NCBI GenBank assembly: GCA_900771165.1
Contig: CAAGMX010000241.1
Location: forward strand, 1 to 14,110
Length of the DNA stretch: 14,110 nucleotides
Direction of reading: 5' to 3'
DNA from: Victivallales bacterium
GTDB taxonomy: Bacteria > Verrucomicrobiota > Lentisphaeria > Oligosphaerales > Oligosphaeraceae
Part shown: one piece after another, positions 1-7,526 of the stretch
Layout of the letters: every line of letters starts with the position of its first letter
How positions within the stretch are numbered: position 1 is the first letter of the stretch
Program-made: the position numbers and the translations under genes
The notes under the pieces: model-generated
The model's input: the letters and a program-made list of their open reading frames with translations, nothing else
Databases searched by the model: none
Told to the model about the DNA's origin: nothing

Positions 1-322
1 AGATGGGATAGATATGACCAAGAATGGCACAGCCGCCCCCCAGAAGCTTGGCCAGGGAAAGGGAGGGATACTCCAGCTTGGTGGCCAGCCAGGCCCCCAG
101 AAACACTCCCAGGAATCCCTTGAGGAAGTCCAGGACAAAGCAGATCTTGCCCCAGCCGCCCCCCAGAATCCGGGTCACGTTGGTGGAGCCGATGTTCTTG
201 GAGCCCTTGGTGCGGATGTCCACGTGGTTCAGGAATCCGATGAGCAGTCCCCAGGGGATGCTGCCCAGGAGATAGCCCTGGAGACACACCAGGAACAGAG
301 GGAGAGAGGAGGAGTTTTCCAT
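1..322 (-). CDS. plsY: Acyl-phosphate:glycerol-3-phosphate acyltransferase PlsY, 3' end outside window
   Basis: PlsY is an integral inner-membrane enzyme that moves an acyl group from acyl-phosphate to glycerol-3-phosphate, making lysophosphatidate, the first step of phospholipid synthesis. About 107 residues are visible. The first membrane segment (residues about 7-29) carries GSIPWG. It is followed by the family signature GSKNIGSTNVTRILG at about 41-55 (PlsY usually has GSxNIGATNVxRxLG), a second hydrophobic segment with DFLKGFLGVFLGAWLA, and LGHIYPI at the left edge, matching the conserved GHxxPv(F) motif. The start is the only in-frame ATG before the signature, and the full N-terminal helix follows it. 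The leader just upstream is pyrimidine-rich (CTCTCCCTT before ATG) with no Shine-Dalgarno sequence. It is the last visible gene of the leftward gene chain, 39 bases after the NAD kinase. The rest, roughly half of a usual 200-residue PlsY, lies beyond the window. Confidence 0.93.
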   Translation of the reverse strand, partial: MENSSSLPLFLVCLQGYLLGSIPWGLLIGFLNHVDIRTKGSKNIGSTNVTRILGGGWGKICFVLDFLKGFLGVFLGAWLATKLEYPSLSLAKLLGGGCAILGHIYPI

Positions 323-361
323 AAGGGAGAGACTCGGAAAGGGGGTTCGGCGCCGCCGGCG

Positions 362-1144
362 TCAGGCGTCCAGGGGAGGATTTCCGTCCTGCCGCAGGCG
401 ATGGCATTCCCGGCACCGGAAGGCCTTCAGGCCGTAGAGGGTGGCGGTCTGGGAAGAGAGGCGGACCTGCAGGTGTTCCCCCTCCTGGAGGGAGAAACTC
501 TGGGGGTTGTTGCCGGCCTGCACCAGGGCGGGGCCCCGGAGGAGCTCCACGTCCAGCTGGGCCTCGGGAGGCAGAATCAGGAAGGATTCTCCCTCCACCG
601 GGTTGCTGAAGGCCAGGCCGATGCCCTGCTGGAAGGTGCCTCGGGTGATGCTTTTGAAGTAACCAGTTGCGCCGTAAGGAGTTGCAACAACAATCGCATC
701 AGCGATCACCTGAGGGAACAGGAGGGTGGCGTCCTGCCGGATGCGGATGCGGATGGCGCCCTGGGGATGGAGGTGGCGGGCCACGGCCAGGTCATTCAGG
801 GCCAGGAGGCGCTGTCCTTTGGGGCCGATGCCCTCCAGTTTGGGAAAGATTTCCGGGGGGGCGCCGGCGAGGAATTCCCGGAGACATTCCCGTTCGTGGT
901 GGCGGGGGCACCGGGGATTATGGGAGCGGTCCCGCAGGGGGAGTTTGGGGATTCCGGGGAAGTCCCGTTCTGCCGCCAGGAGGGTGCCGTCTCCGCCGTA
1001 GGAGATGACCAGGGCGGGAGTCTCCTGGGAATCCAGGGGGAGGGGGCGGAAGGGAAACTCCTGGAGCACAGGAAGGAGTTCCTCCCGGAAGCGCCCCACC
1101 ACCTGGACGGGCAGGGGATCCTGGATGGGAAAGGAAAAAGGCAT
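362..1144 (-). CDS. nadK: Divergent NAD(+)/NADH kinase family protein
   Basis: NAD kinases phosphorylate NAD to NADP in the cytoplasm. The 260-residue product has the family landmarks in order: GGDGT at 50-54 (phosphate-binding loop), ALND at 115-118 in place of the usual (A)LNE, and ADAIVVATPYGATGYF at about 148-163, equivalent to DGxxxSTPTGSTAY. Several points are atypical. The N-terminal Rossmann part is short, the stretch after GGDGT lacks the usual GxNxGxLGFL segment and reads PKLPLRDRSHNPRCPRHH, and the NE glutamate is Asp118. Cys79, His82, His83 and Cys87 cluster, and a C-terminal CRECH (244-248) could join them in a metal site; that is inference. The start ATG follows a 25-base spacer of which 22 bases are C or T (coding strand), with no Shine-Dalgarno sequence. 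Family membership is fairly sure; kinase activity is less so. Confidence 0.8.
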   Translation of the reverse strand: MPFSFPIQDPLPVQVVGRFREELLPVLQEFPFRPLPLDSQETPALVISYGGDGTLLAAERDFPGIPKLPLRDRSHNPRCPRHHERECLREFLAGAPPEIFPKLEGIGPKGQRLLALNDLAVARHLHPQGAIRIRIRQDATLLFPQVIADAIVVATPYGATGYFKSITRGTFQQGIGLAFSNPVEGESFLILPPEAQLDVELLRGPALVQAGNNPQSFSLQEGEHLQVRLSSQTATLYGLKAFRCRECHRLRQDGNPPLDA

Positions 1145-1169
1145 GGGCAGGGAACAGGAAACAGGAAGG

Positions 1170-2138
1170 TCAGCGGGTGTTCCCGCGGCTGTAGTTCAGA
1201 TCCACCTCGAACTGCAGGGAGCCCTGGGTGGGAAGCCCCACCTTGGAGAAGGGAGGCAGGCTCATGCCCAGCATCTTCTGCAGCAGCGTCTTGGCGGCGC
1301 TGTTCATGAGGGCGGAATCCGAGGGGGTGCGGATGGTGCCGTCGAGAACTTTCCCGCTGGGGGAAATGGTGAGGGTGACGCGTACGGGCCGGGGCACATT
1401 GCTGAGGCCCTCCGGCCCCAGCTGATCCCACAGGGGCTGCATCGGCGGCTGCAGACAGCTCACCAGGTAGGTCTCGTAGGCGTTCAGCTGGGCTCCCCGC
1501 AGCCCCGGATTGGGATTGCCGCTGCTGCGGGAAGGCGCCGAGATGGTGGACCGGGAAAGGGTGTCCGTGCTCCGCTGCAGACGCTCCTGCAGCTGCTTGT
1601 CCAGGGAATCCTTGGGCTTCGGCGCAGAAGGCTGGTTCTTGGGAGGGGTGACCTTCGCCTCCCGCAGACGCTCCTCCAGGGAAGGCGTCTTGGGCTTCTC
1701 CGGCTTCTTAGGTTTGGGAGACTCCGCCTTGGGCTTCTCCACCTTGGGAGGCTCCGGCTTGGGAGGCTCCGGCTTGGGAGGCTCCGGCTTGGGAGGCTCC
1801 GGCTTGGGTGGCTCGGGCTTGGGTGGCTCGGGCTTGGGAGGCTCGGGCTTGGGAGGCTCGGGCTTGGGAGGCTCGGGCCTGGGAGGCTCGGGCTTGGGAG
1901 GCTCGGGCCTGGGAGGCTCGGGCCTGGGAGGCTCGGGAGTCTGGGGACCCTGGAGGTCTCCTCCTCCCAGGGACTCCAGCAGTTCCACATCGATCAGCGG
2001 CGGGGGCGGGGGTTCCTTTCGGGTCAGGCAGGAGAGTCCTAGGAGTCCCAGTACCAGGAAGTGGAGACTCAGGGAGAGCACGAGCCCTACGGTGCGGTAG
2101 GGATTCGTAGAGGAATTGTTCTCCGTGGGCTCCTGCAT
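1170..2138 (-). CDS. TonB/TolA-like energy transducer with PEPP(K/R) repeat array
   Basis: Such proteins are anchored in the inner membrane, span the periplasm and pass proton-motive energy from ExbB/ExbD or TolQ/TolR to outer-membrane partners. The 322-residue product has a short cytoplasmic N-terminus and one transmembrane segment at about 16-38. That segment carries Ser22-x3-His26, the spacing of the functionally required Ser/His pair of the TonB membrane anchor. A proline-rich periplasmic arm follows, with 13 tandem PEPP(K/R) units and then Lys/Pro and coiled charged sequence (about residues 125-185). The C-terminal domain (about 215-322, YETYLVSCLQPPMQPLW, then PRPVRVTLTISPSGKV) resembles the TolA/TonB C-terminal fold. 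TonB and TolA cannot be separated with confidence; the YLVSC...W...G.v layout leans to TolA. No exb/tol genes are in the window. No Shine-Dalgarno sequence precedes the ATG. Confidence 0.82.
   Translation of the reverse strand: MQEPTENNSSTNPYRTVGLVLSLSLHFLVLGLLGLSCLTRKEPPPPPLIDVELLESLGGGDLQGPQTPEPPRPEPPRPEPPKPEPPRPEPPKPEPPKPEPPKPEPPKPEPPKPEPPKPEPPKPEPPKPEPPKVEKPKAESPKPKKPEKPKTPSLEERLREAKVTPPKNQPSAPKPKDSLDKQLQERLQRSTDTLSRSTISAPSRSSGNPNPGLRGAQLNAYETYLVSCLQPPMQPLWDQLGPEGLSNVPRPVRVTLTISPSGKVLDGTIRTPSDSALMNSAAKTLLQKMLGMSLPPFSKVGLPTQGSLQFEVDLNYSRGNTR
1743..1937 (-). repeat. 13 x 15-bp tandem repeat coding PEPP(K/R)
   Basis: Thirteen in-frame 15-base units lie inside the TonB/TolA-like gene and encode the periplasmic spacer. 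Reading in coding direction, the residue after each PEPP is R, R, K, R and then K nine times. On the plus strand the four leftmost units share the ctcc variant, the other nine share ctcg, and two adjacent units share gggt. This block structure points to growth by duplication of neighbouring units. Unit number is likely to vary between strains, changing the reach of the arm in steps of five residues without frameshift. Confidence 0.95.
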
Positions 2139-2211
2139 GGCGTGGTAATGTAGTTTCTCAAATGGGGACTTCCCCTGGGGGGGGCAGGGGGCGGTCTCCT
2201 CCCGGATGACG
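2139..2211. other. 73-base spacer between the RsmB-like and TonB/TolA-like genes
   Basis: This is the longest gap in the leftward gene chain. On the plus strand it contains a GGGGACTTCCCC inverted repeat (2164-2175), a G8 run (2177-2184) and a further G-rich stretch. The 30 bases immediately before the TonB/TolA start are, by contrast, AT-richer. There is no clear Shine-Dalgarno sequence and no convincing terminator (the short stem has no T-run). An internal promoter here is possible but I cannot define one. Confidence 0.5.
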
Positions 2212-3621
2212 CTACTTCCGCCGGGTCATCTTGGCGGTGAACATGGCGTCGCAGTCTCCGTCCCAGGGCCAATGCTGAGTCATGCCCAGGGAGGGGGTTC
2301 CGGTGACGGGATCCTGATGGGGGGTGAGAATGAACTGGGGGTGGGCATCCAGGAAGGCGTTCACCACATCCTGGTTTTCGGCCTTCAGCATGGAGCAGGT
2401 GGAGTAGACCAGAACGCCTCCCGGGCGGACGCCGGGGGCGGCGGCCTCCAGGATCTGGCGCTGGAGACGGGCGAATTCCTGGAGGGATTCCTGGGTGGTG
2501 TTCCAGCGTCCGTCGGGGGTTCTCCGCCAGGTGCCGGAGCAGGAGCATGGGGTGTCCACCAGGACGCCGTCGAAGCGTTCCCGGTAGGGTTCGGGGGTGG
2601 AAAGGCCCTGCCATTCCCGCATCCGGATGTTGGAGAAGCCTCCCCGCCGGGCCCGCAGCTTCAGTTCCTCCAATTTGCTGCCCCGCAGATCCGTGGCCTC
2701 CACAATGCCCCGGTTCTTCATCCACTGGGCCAGCTGGAGGGACTTGCCGCCGCCGCCGGCACAGGCGTCCCACCACTGCTGGCCGGGTCTGGGGGCGCAG
2801 ACGAATCCCACCGCCTGGGAGGCCAGATCCTGGACCTCGAAGGCGCCCTCCCGGAAGGCCTGGGTTCCCCGGAGATTGGCGCCGTTGTAGCGCAGGCAGA
2901 AGGCCCGGGCCATCCGGGGATGGGGAAGCAGCCGCAGGGGCTGGGAAGATTCCTGGAGAAGTCGCTGGGCCAGGGAGGAGCCCTCTGCCTCCTCCTGGTC
3001 CTGGCTGCGGATCCAGACCGGGGGACGCTTCTGGAGCCACTCCACCAGGGAGGCGAAGGAGGTGCCTTCGGGCAGGGGGGAGAGTTCCTGGGCGAGCCAG
3101 GGAGGCACCAGTTCCTCCAGCACCAGGGGAGGCATGGCCCGGCCGGAGAAGAAGGGGCGCAGATGGCGCCGACGTTCCGCCACCGGGGTTTCCGGGGAGA
3201 GGCCCTGGAAGAGCTCGGGATAGAGTCCGGCCTCCCGCAGCCAGGCCATCACCGCCGGGGGAAAGTCAAAGCGGTTTTCCAGGACCCAGGCGGCGGAGAG
3301 AACCGGCGCCCACTCGTCAAAGTGCTCGGGAAGCTCCTGGCCCCCCCCCCGCCAGGCCCGGATAAAATTTTCGGGGGCCAGTTTCTGCAGCCATCCCCAC
3401 CAGCGCAGGACGGAGAAGAGGGTTTCGGAGAGGATCCGGCGGTCCCGGGAGCCCAGCTGGTGGTTTCGGGTGCAATAGTCGTGGAGGCACCGGTCGGCGG
3501 GGCGGTGCTGTCCCAGGCATCGGGCCAGGACCCAGACCACGGCCTGGGCGGCGGAACGGGCCTGGGTGGCCACCCGGCCGGGAGGCATGGCGGGCTTGTC
3601 GGCTTTAGGGGAGGAGGCCAT
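2212..3621 (-). CDS. rsmB: RsmB/NOP-family rRNA (cytosine-C5) methyltransferase
   Basis: The product is predicted to methylate a cytosine C5 in rRNA with S-adenosylmethionine; RsmB itself acts on 16S rRNA C967. The 469 residues match RsmB architecture. A NusB-like N-terminal part (about 20-150, including DYCTRNHQLGSRDRRILSE) precedes the catalytic domain. That domain has SAM-binding DACAGGGGKS (285-294), motif IV DTPCSCSG with Cys359 (the release cysteine) and motif VI YSTCSM with Cys409 (the nucleophile). The C-terminus DGDCDAMFTAKM fits the family's usual DGFFxAxL-type end. AGAAGGA lies 10 bases before the ATG, a weak ribosome binding site. The gene follows folD by 25 bases. A run of ten G bases crosses codons 91-94 (R-G-G-G); with ten bases the frame is open, with nine or eleven it would break. 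The NusB-like region is divergent, so the exact target site is uncertain. Confidence 0.88.
   Translation of the reverse strand: MASSPKADKPAMPPGRVATQARSAAQAVVWVLARCLGQHRPADRCLHDYCTRNHQLGSRDRRILSETLFSVLRWWGWLQKLAPENFIRAWRGGGQELPEHFDEWAPVLSAAWVLENRFDFPPAVMAWLREAGLYPELFQGLSPETPVAERRRHLRPFFSGRAMPPLVLEELVPPWLAQELSPLPEGTSFASLVEWLQKRPPVWIRSQDQEEAEGSSLAQRLLQESSQPLRLLPHPRMARAFCLRYNGANLRGTQAFREGAFEVQDLASQAVGFVCAPRPGQQWWDACAGGGGKSLQLAQWMKNRGIVEATDLRGSKLEELKLRARRGGFSNIRMREWQGLSTPEPYRERFDGVLVDTPCSCSGTWRRTPDGRWNTTQESLQEFARLQRQILEAAAPGVRPGGVLVYSTCSMLKAENQDVVNAFLDAHPQFILTPHQDPVTGTPSLGMTQHWPWDGDCDAMFTAKMTRRK
3341..3350 (-). repeat. G10 homopolymer tract inside the RsmB reading frame
   Basis: Ten consecutive C on the plus strand (G on the coding strand) cover codons 91-94 of the RsmB-like gene, between the NusB-like and catalytic regions. 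It is the longest homopolymer I noticed in the window. Tracts of this length are classic sites for polymerase slippage, and any change not divisible by three would remove the methyltransferase domain. It could equally be a place where a read or assembly error would hide. Confidence 0.9.
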
Positions 3622-3646
3622 GGTGGAGAAATCCTTCTGCGCCTGC

Positions 3647-4537
3647 CTAGGCCAGCCCTGCGGTCTTCCGGGCGGAGAGGACCGTGTTGAAGAGGAGCAT
3701 GGTGATGGTCATGGGGCCCACGCCGCCGGGCACCGGGGTGACCAGGGAGGCCACCTGGCATACCTCGGGGAAATCCACGTCTCCCTGGAGACGGTAGCCC
3801 CGGGGGGAGTCCGGGGCAGGCACCCGGTTCACGCCCACGTCAATGACCACGGCCCCGGGCTTCACCATGTCGCCGGTGATGGTGTGGGGAGCACCGGCGG
3901 CGGCGATGAGAATGTCCGCCTGGCGGGTGAAGGAGGCCAGATCCCGGGTGTGCCGGTGGCAGATGGTGACGGTGGCATTGCCCCCGGCGGCTTTCTGGAA
4001 GAGAAGGTTGGCCACGGGCTTGCCCACGATGTTGCTGCGGCCCACCACCACCACGTGGGCACCGTCGGTCTTCACGCCGGAGCGCAGCAGCAGCTGGATG
4101 ATGCCGTGGGGGGTGCAGGAGAGGAAGGTGGGCTGCCCCAGCATCAGGCGCCCCAGGGAGACCGGGCTGAAGCCGTCCACGTCCTTTTCCGGGGAGATGG
4201 CGGCGATGACGGCCTGCTCGTCAATGTGGCGGGGCAGGGGAAGCTGGACCAGGATGCCGTGGATGCGGGGATCCTGGTTCTTCTCCTGGATGAGGGCCAG
4301 CAGCTCCTCCTGGGTGGTTTCGGCGGGCAGCCGGTTGTCGTCGGAGTAGATCCCCGTCTCCTGGCAGGCCTTCTCCTTGGCGGTGACGTAGGACTGGCTG
4401 GCGGGATCTTCCCCCACCAGGATGACTGCCAGCCCGGGGACGATGCCCCTGGTGTCCTGGAGTTCCTGGACCTGCTGCTGAAGTTCCCGGCGGATTTGGG
4501 CGGAGATTTCCTTGCCGTTGATGATGGTGGCGCTCAT
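3647..4537 (-). CDS. folD: Bifunctional methylenetetrahydrofolate dehydrogenase/cyclohydrolase FolD
   Basis: FolD interconverts 5,10-methylene-, 5,10-methenyl- and 10-formyl-tetrahydrofolate with NADP in the cytoplasm, supplying one-carbon units for purines and formyl-Met. The 296-residue length is normal for the family. Visible landmarks are Tyr50-x3-Lys54 in YVTAKEK (catalytic Lys), QLPLP at 98-102, KDVDGF at 118-123, CTPHG at 141-145 (usually PCTPxG; here Ser replaces Pro), VVVVGRSNIVGKP at about 162-174 in the dinucleotide-binding domain, and PVPGGVGPMT at 268-277. The ATG giving MSATIINGKEI was chosen because it aligns with family N-termini. The frame stays open another 99 codons upstream but that sequence is low-complexity and overlaps the previous gene. 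The leader is a long C/T tract with no Shine-Dalgarno sequence. Very confident assignment. Confidence 0.97.
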   Translation of the reverse strand: MSATIINGKEISAQIRRELQQQVQELQDTRGIVPGLAVILVGEDPASQSYVTAKEKACQETGIYSDDNRLPAETTQEELLALIQEKNQDPRIHGILVQLPLPRHIDEQAVIAAISPEKDVDGFSPVSLGRLMLGQPTFLSCTPHGIIQLLLRSGVKTDGAHVVVVGRSNIVGKPVANLLFQKAAGGNATVTICHRHTRDLASFTRQADILIAAAGAPHTITGDMVKPGAVVIDVGVNRVPAPDSPRGYRLQGDVDFPEVCQVASLVTPVPGGVGPMTITMLLFNTVLSARKTAGLA

Positions 4538-4598
4538 GGAGAAAGGAGAGGGGAGAAGGGGGACAGAGAGGCGCTTGCGTGCCGGGGTGGTGGGGAGA

Positions 4599-6371
4599 TC
4601 AGGGAGCGGGGTTCCAGTGGACGCTGGCGGGTTCGGAGGCCAGGGGAGTCTGGGAGTCCATGGCGTCCTGGAGTTCCTCCTGGCGGTCGGGATCCAGCCA
4701 CCAGAGGCTTTCCGGATCTCCGCCGAAGCGTCCCAGGATCCTGGGGGGCGTCCCGAACTTGTTCCAGTAGAGAAGCCGGGTGTAGTCCAGGTTCCAGAGA
4801 AGGATGTAGGGGAATTCCTGGACCAGGATGGCATCCACTTCCCGGCAGAGAGCGTTCCGCTCCTGGACGGAGAAGAGCCCCTTCTGCTGCTGGATCAGGG
4901 TGTCCACCTGGGGATTGGCAAAGCCGGTGATGTTGGAGGAGCCGGGCATGGTGCCCTCCCGGGAGGACCAGAGCTGTTCCGGGTCCTTGAAGAGGCTGCC
5001 GCCCCAGGAGGCCCAGGTCATGTCGAAATCATAGGCGTCCATGGCCTTGGCCCAGGCGGACCAGTCCTTGGTCTCCAGGGTCATCTGGATGCCGGCGGCC
5101 TTGAGGGCCTCGCCGTAGACCGCCAGGAACTTGTCGGTGGAGCCTCCCCGGGTGAGGAAGACGAAGGAGAAGGGCTTGCCGTCCTTCTCCCGCCATCCGG
5201 TCTGGGGATTCAGGCGCCATCCTGCCTGGTCCAGGAGGCGGGCCGCCTGGGCGGGGTCGTAGGCCACGGGTTCGGCGGGGCAGGGATGCTGGGCATCGTA
5301 GAGGTCCTCCATGTAGGAGCGGTGGAGGAAATACTGGCCGTACATCATGGTCCGGTTCATGAAATCCCGGTCCAGGAGGAGGGCCAGGGCCTTTCGGACC
5401 CGGAGATCCTGGAAGAGGGGGCGCCGCAGATTCATGGCAAAGCCCTGCATCCCCACAGGCTCCTGGTTGTGGATCTCCTGCTTGACAATCCAGTTGTTCC
5501 GCACGGCGGTGACCTGGTTCTCCAGACCGTGCCACTGGCTGGCCGTATAGATCTTCATGGCATCCAGCTCCCCCTTCTTGAAGGCGTCGAAGGCATTCTG
5601 GGGATCCTCGAAGAAGCGCATCTTCAGGAACTGGAAGTTGTGGATGCCCTGGCAGGCGGGATATTCCCGGCGCCAGTAGTCGGCCCGCTTCTCCAGCAGG
5701 AGGTGCTGCCCCTCCTGGAACTGGCGGAGGCGGTAGGGGCCGCTGACCACGGGGAAGGAGAAGTTGATCTGATTGAAGTCCTGGCCCTGGAAGGCATGGC
5801 GGGGCAGGATGATCAGCCCCCCCAGGGTGGAGAGATTCTGCCAGTGGAGGGACTTGGCCCGGAACTGGATCCCCCCGTCTTCCCGGAGAACCGGCTCCTC
5901 CATGCGCTCCAGCTGATACCGGATGGGGCCGGTGAGATTCCGGGGATCCTTGAGGACCTGGCAGGTCCACAGCACATCCTGGGGGGTGACAGGGCGTCCG
6001 TCGCTCCACCGGGCCTTTTCATCCAGCCAGAAGGTGAAGGTCTGCCGGTCGGGGGAGATGCTCCACCGGCTGGCCAGCCAGGGGGTGAATTCCAGGGTCT
6101 CCGGATCCCGGGAGAGGAGGCTGTCGTAGAGCAGCCCCATGACCTGGGCGCTCATGACGTTGTTGTCCAGGTAGTAGTTCAGGCTCTTGGGAGAGGGGCC
6201 CAGATAGGTGGTGAAGGTGCCCCCGAACAGGGCGTTCTCCGGGTCGGCGGCCGGATCGGCCTTCTCCTGCCATTCCGGAGCGGGAAAGTCCTGCCCTGGG
6301 ATGGGAAGGAGGGACAGGGGGCAGAACAGCAGGAGGAGGGCCGTCAGGAGGGGAAGGGAGAGAAGACGCAT
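4599..6371 (-). CDS. Family 5 extracellular solute-binding protein, YejA-like
   Basis: This is a predicted periplasmic binding protein for an ABC importer of peptides (SBP_bac_5 family; YejA feeds the YejBEF permease, which in E. coli also takes up microcin C). The 590-residue length is typical for YejA. A signal peptide covers about residues 1-26 (RLLSLPLLTALLLLF core). FGGTFTTYLGPSPKSLNYY opens the mature domain. A YejA-like central part follows: FKKGELDAMK, then GMQGFAMNLRRPLFQDLRVRKAL and YGQYFLHRSYM. No permease or ATPase gene is present in the window, so it may work with subunits coded elsewhere. It starts 10 bases after the SppA-type gene ends, with no Shine-Dalgarno sequence in that gap. 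The family is sure; the ligand is not predictable from this sequence alone. Confidence 0.88.
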   Translation of the reverse strand: MRLLSLPLLTALLLLFCPLSLLPIPGQDFPAPEWQEKADPAADPENALFGGTFTTYLGPSPKSLNYYLDNNVMSAQVMGLLYDSLLSRDPETLEFTPWLASRWSISPDRQTFTFWLDEKARWSDGRPVTPQDVLWTCQVLKDPRNLTGPIRYQLERMEEPVLREDGGIQFRAKSLHWQNLSTLGGLIILPRHAFQGQDFNQINFSFPVVSGPYRLRQFQEGQHLLLEKRADYWRREYPACQGIHNFQFLKMRFFEDPQNAFDAFKKGELDAMKIYTASQWHGLENQVTAVRNNWIVKQEIHNQEPVGMQGFAMNLRRPLFQDLRVRKALALLLDRDFMNRTMMYGQYFLHRSYMEDLYDAQHPCPAEPVAYDPAQAARLLDQAGWRLNPQTGWREKDGKPFSFVFLTRGGSTDKFLAVYGEALKAAGIQMTLETKDWSAWAKAMDAYDFDMTWASWGGSLFKDPEQLWSSREGTMPGSSNITGFANPQVDTLIQQQKGLFSVQERNALCREVDAILVQEFPYILLWNLDYTRLLYWNKFGTPPRILGRFGGDPESLWWLDPDRQEELQDAMDSQTPLASEPASVHWNPAP

Positions 6372-6381
6372 GGGCGTGGGG

Positions 6382-7524
6382 TCAGGGAATCAGGGTCTCC
6401 GCTTCCTGGGGAAGCAGATAGAAGCGGTTGCCCATGGGCAGGGTTCCCAGGGGAGAGAGGCCGGGGAGATTCAGGGTCAGGCTGCCGTTGCCGCCCCCGG
6501 CCACAGAGGAGAAGAAGGCGGAGAGCCGGGAGCGTCCCCCCAGGCGCACCAGGGGAGCGTCCGGGCAGTTCCCCAGTTTCCGGGCCTCCTCCACCGCATC
6601 CTCGAAGTCCCCCAGCTGGTCCAGCAGCCCCAGCTCCAGGGCATCGGAACCCAGAAGGGGACGCCCGTCTCCGGCAGGGCTCTTCGCCACGTCCTGGGGC
6701 GTGGGGAAGAAGGAGGGACGCCCACGGGAGACCACCTGGCAGAACTGCTGGAAGTCCTCCTTGACCATGTAGGTCAGATAGGCCTGCTCCTCCTCCGTGG
6801 CCTCCCGGGAGCCGCTGAGGATGTCCTTGAACTCGCCGGAACGGTAGACTACCGGCTTGATGCCCACCTTGTCCATCAGGCCCCGATACTGTATGCTGTG
6901 GATGATCACACCCACGGAGCCGGTGAGCGTCATGGGATTGGCCACAATCCAGTCGCTGCCGCTGGCGATGTAGTATCCTCCGGAGGCCCCCATGGAGTGG
7001 ATGCAGGTGACCACGGGGAGTTCGGGGGGCAGGCGGTCCAGCTGTCGGCGGATCATGTCAGAGGCCACCACCTCGCCGCCCGGGGTGTTCATGTCCAGAA
7101 TCACGGCGGCATACTCCTCCGGGGATTCCTGGATCTGACGGAGGGCATGGAGGATCCGGCTGGCATCCCCGCTCCGGGTGGAGTCCAGGAAGGTGTTGTC
7201 CTGGGTGTAGAAGCCGATGACGCCCTGGATGGGAATGACGGCAATGGCCTTGGTTCCCGTGCCGGGACGAAGCACTTCCTGGGTGTCACTTCCCGGGATG
7301 GAGGCCAGGGGAGCGGAGTCCTGGAAGAGCATGGCGCAGGAGAAGGCGCAGAGGCAGACGAGGAGGGACGGGAGAATCAGGGAGAACAGGCATCCGCAGA
7401 GGCACCCGCTGAAGAAGCAGGTGGCCTTCCCGGAAGAGGCCTTGGGGGGAGGCGGTGGCGGAGCAGGGGGATTGGGGGGAAGGGGAACCTGGGTGGAAGA
7501 GGAATAGGGATAGGAATCAGCCAT
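6382..7524 (-). CDS. sppA: Signal peptide peptidase SppA-type S49 serine protease
   Basis: SppA proteases are membrane-anchored with a periplasmic active site and degrade leftover signal peptides and membrane protein fragments. The 380-residue product has a Ser/Pro-rich cytoplasmic N-terminus with a P6 run (about 1-30), one membrane segment at about 36-66, and the S49 domain from about 92. NTPGGEV (146-152) matches the conserved S/N-x-PGG. MGASGGYYIAS contains nucleophile Ser181. RSGEFKDILS contains general base Lys233, 52 residues later, the same spacing as in the short Bacillus SppA. The single catalytic domain makes it the short form. The membrane segment holds seven cysteines in 28 residues, which is unusual. 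AAGGAGG sits 7 bases before the ATG and lies in the last codons of the preceding gene, which ends 2 bases away, so translation is probably coupled. Confidence 0.93.
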   Translation of the reverse strand: MADSYPYSSSTQVPLPPNPPAPPPPPPKASSGKATCFFSGCLCGCLFSLILPSLLVCLCAFSCAMLFQDSAPLASIPGSDTQEVLRPGTGTKAIAVIPIQGVIGFYTQDNTFLDSTRSGDASRILHALRQIQESPEEYAAVILDMNTPGGEVVASDMIRRQLDRLPPELPVVTCIHSMGASGGYYIASGSDWIVANPMTLTGSVGVIIHSIQYRGLMDKVGIKPVVYRSGEFKDILSGSREATEEEQAYLTYMVKEDFQQFCQVVSRGRPSFFPTPQDVAKSPAGDGRPLLGSDALELGLLDQLGDFEDAVEEARKLGNCPDAPLVRLGGRSRLSAFFSSVAGGGNGSLTLNLPGLSPLGTLPMGNRFYLLPQEAETLIP

Positions 7525-7526
7525 GA

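Noticed and set aside
1173..1186. GCGGG/CCCGC hairpin at the end of the TonB/TolA-like gene
   Set aside because: Five-base stem inside coding sequence and no T-run; no sign that transcription stops before the NAD kinase.
14..1309. 431-codon open frame on the plus strand opposite plsY and the NAD kinase
   Set aside because: Both minus-strand genes carry family motifs; this frame has none and crosses both.
2164..2175. GGGGACTTCCCC inverted repeat as a terminator or operator
   Set aside because: Only a 4-bp stem, no T-run, and it lies in a G-rich stretch where such repeats arise easily.
4538..4834. N-terminal extension of folD by 99 codons
   Set aside because: The extra part is low-complexity, overlaps the YejA-like gene and does not belong to FolD; the ATG at 4537 matches the family start.
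4512..6764. 750-codon open frame on the plus strand opposite the YejA-like gene
   Set aside because: Antisense shadow of a recognisable binding protein; the product is low-complexity and extends across two real genes.
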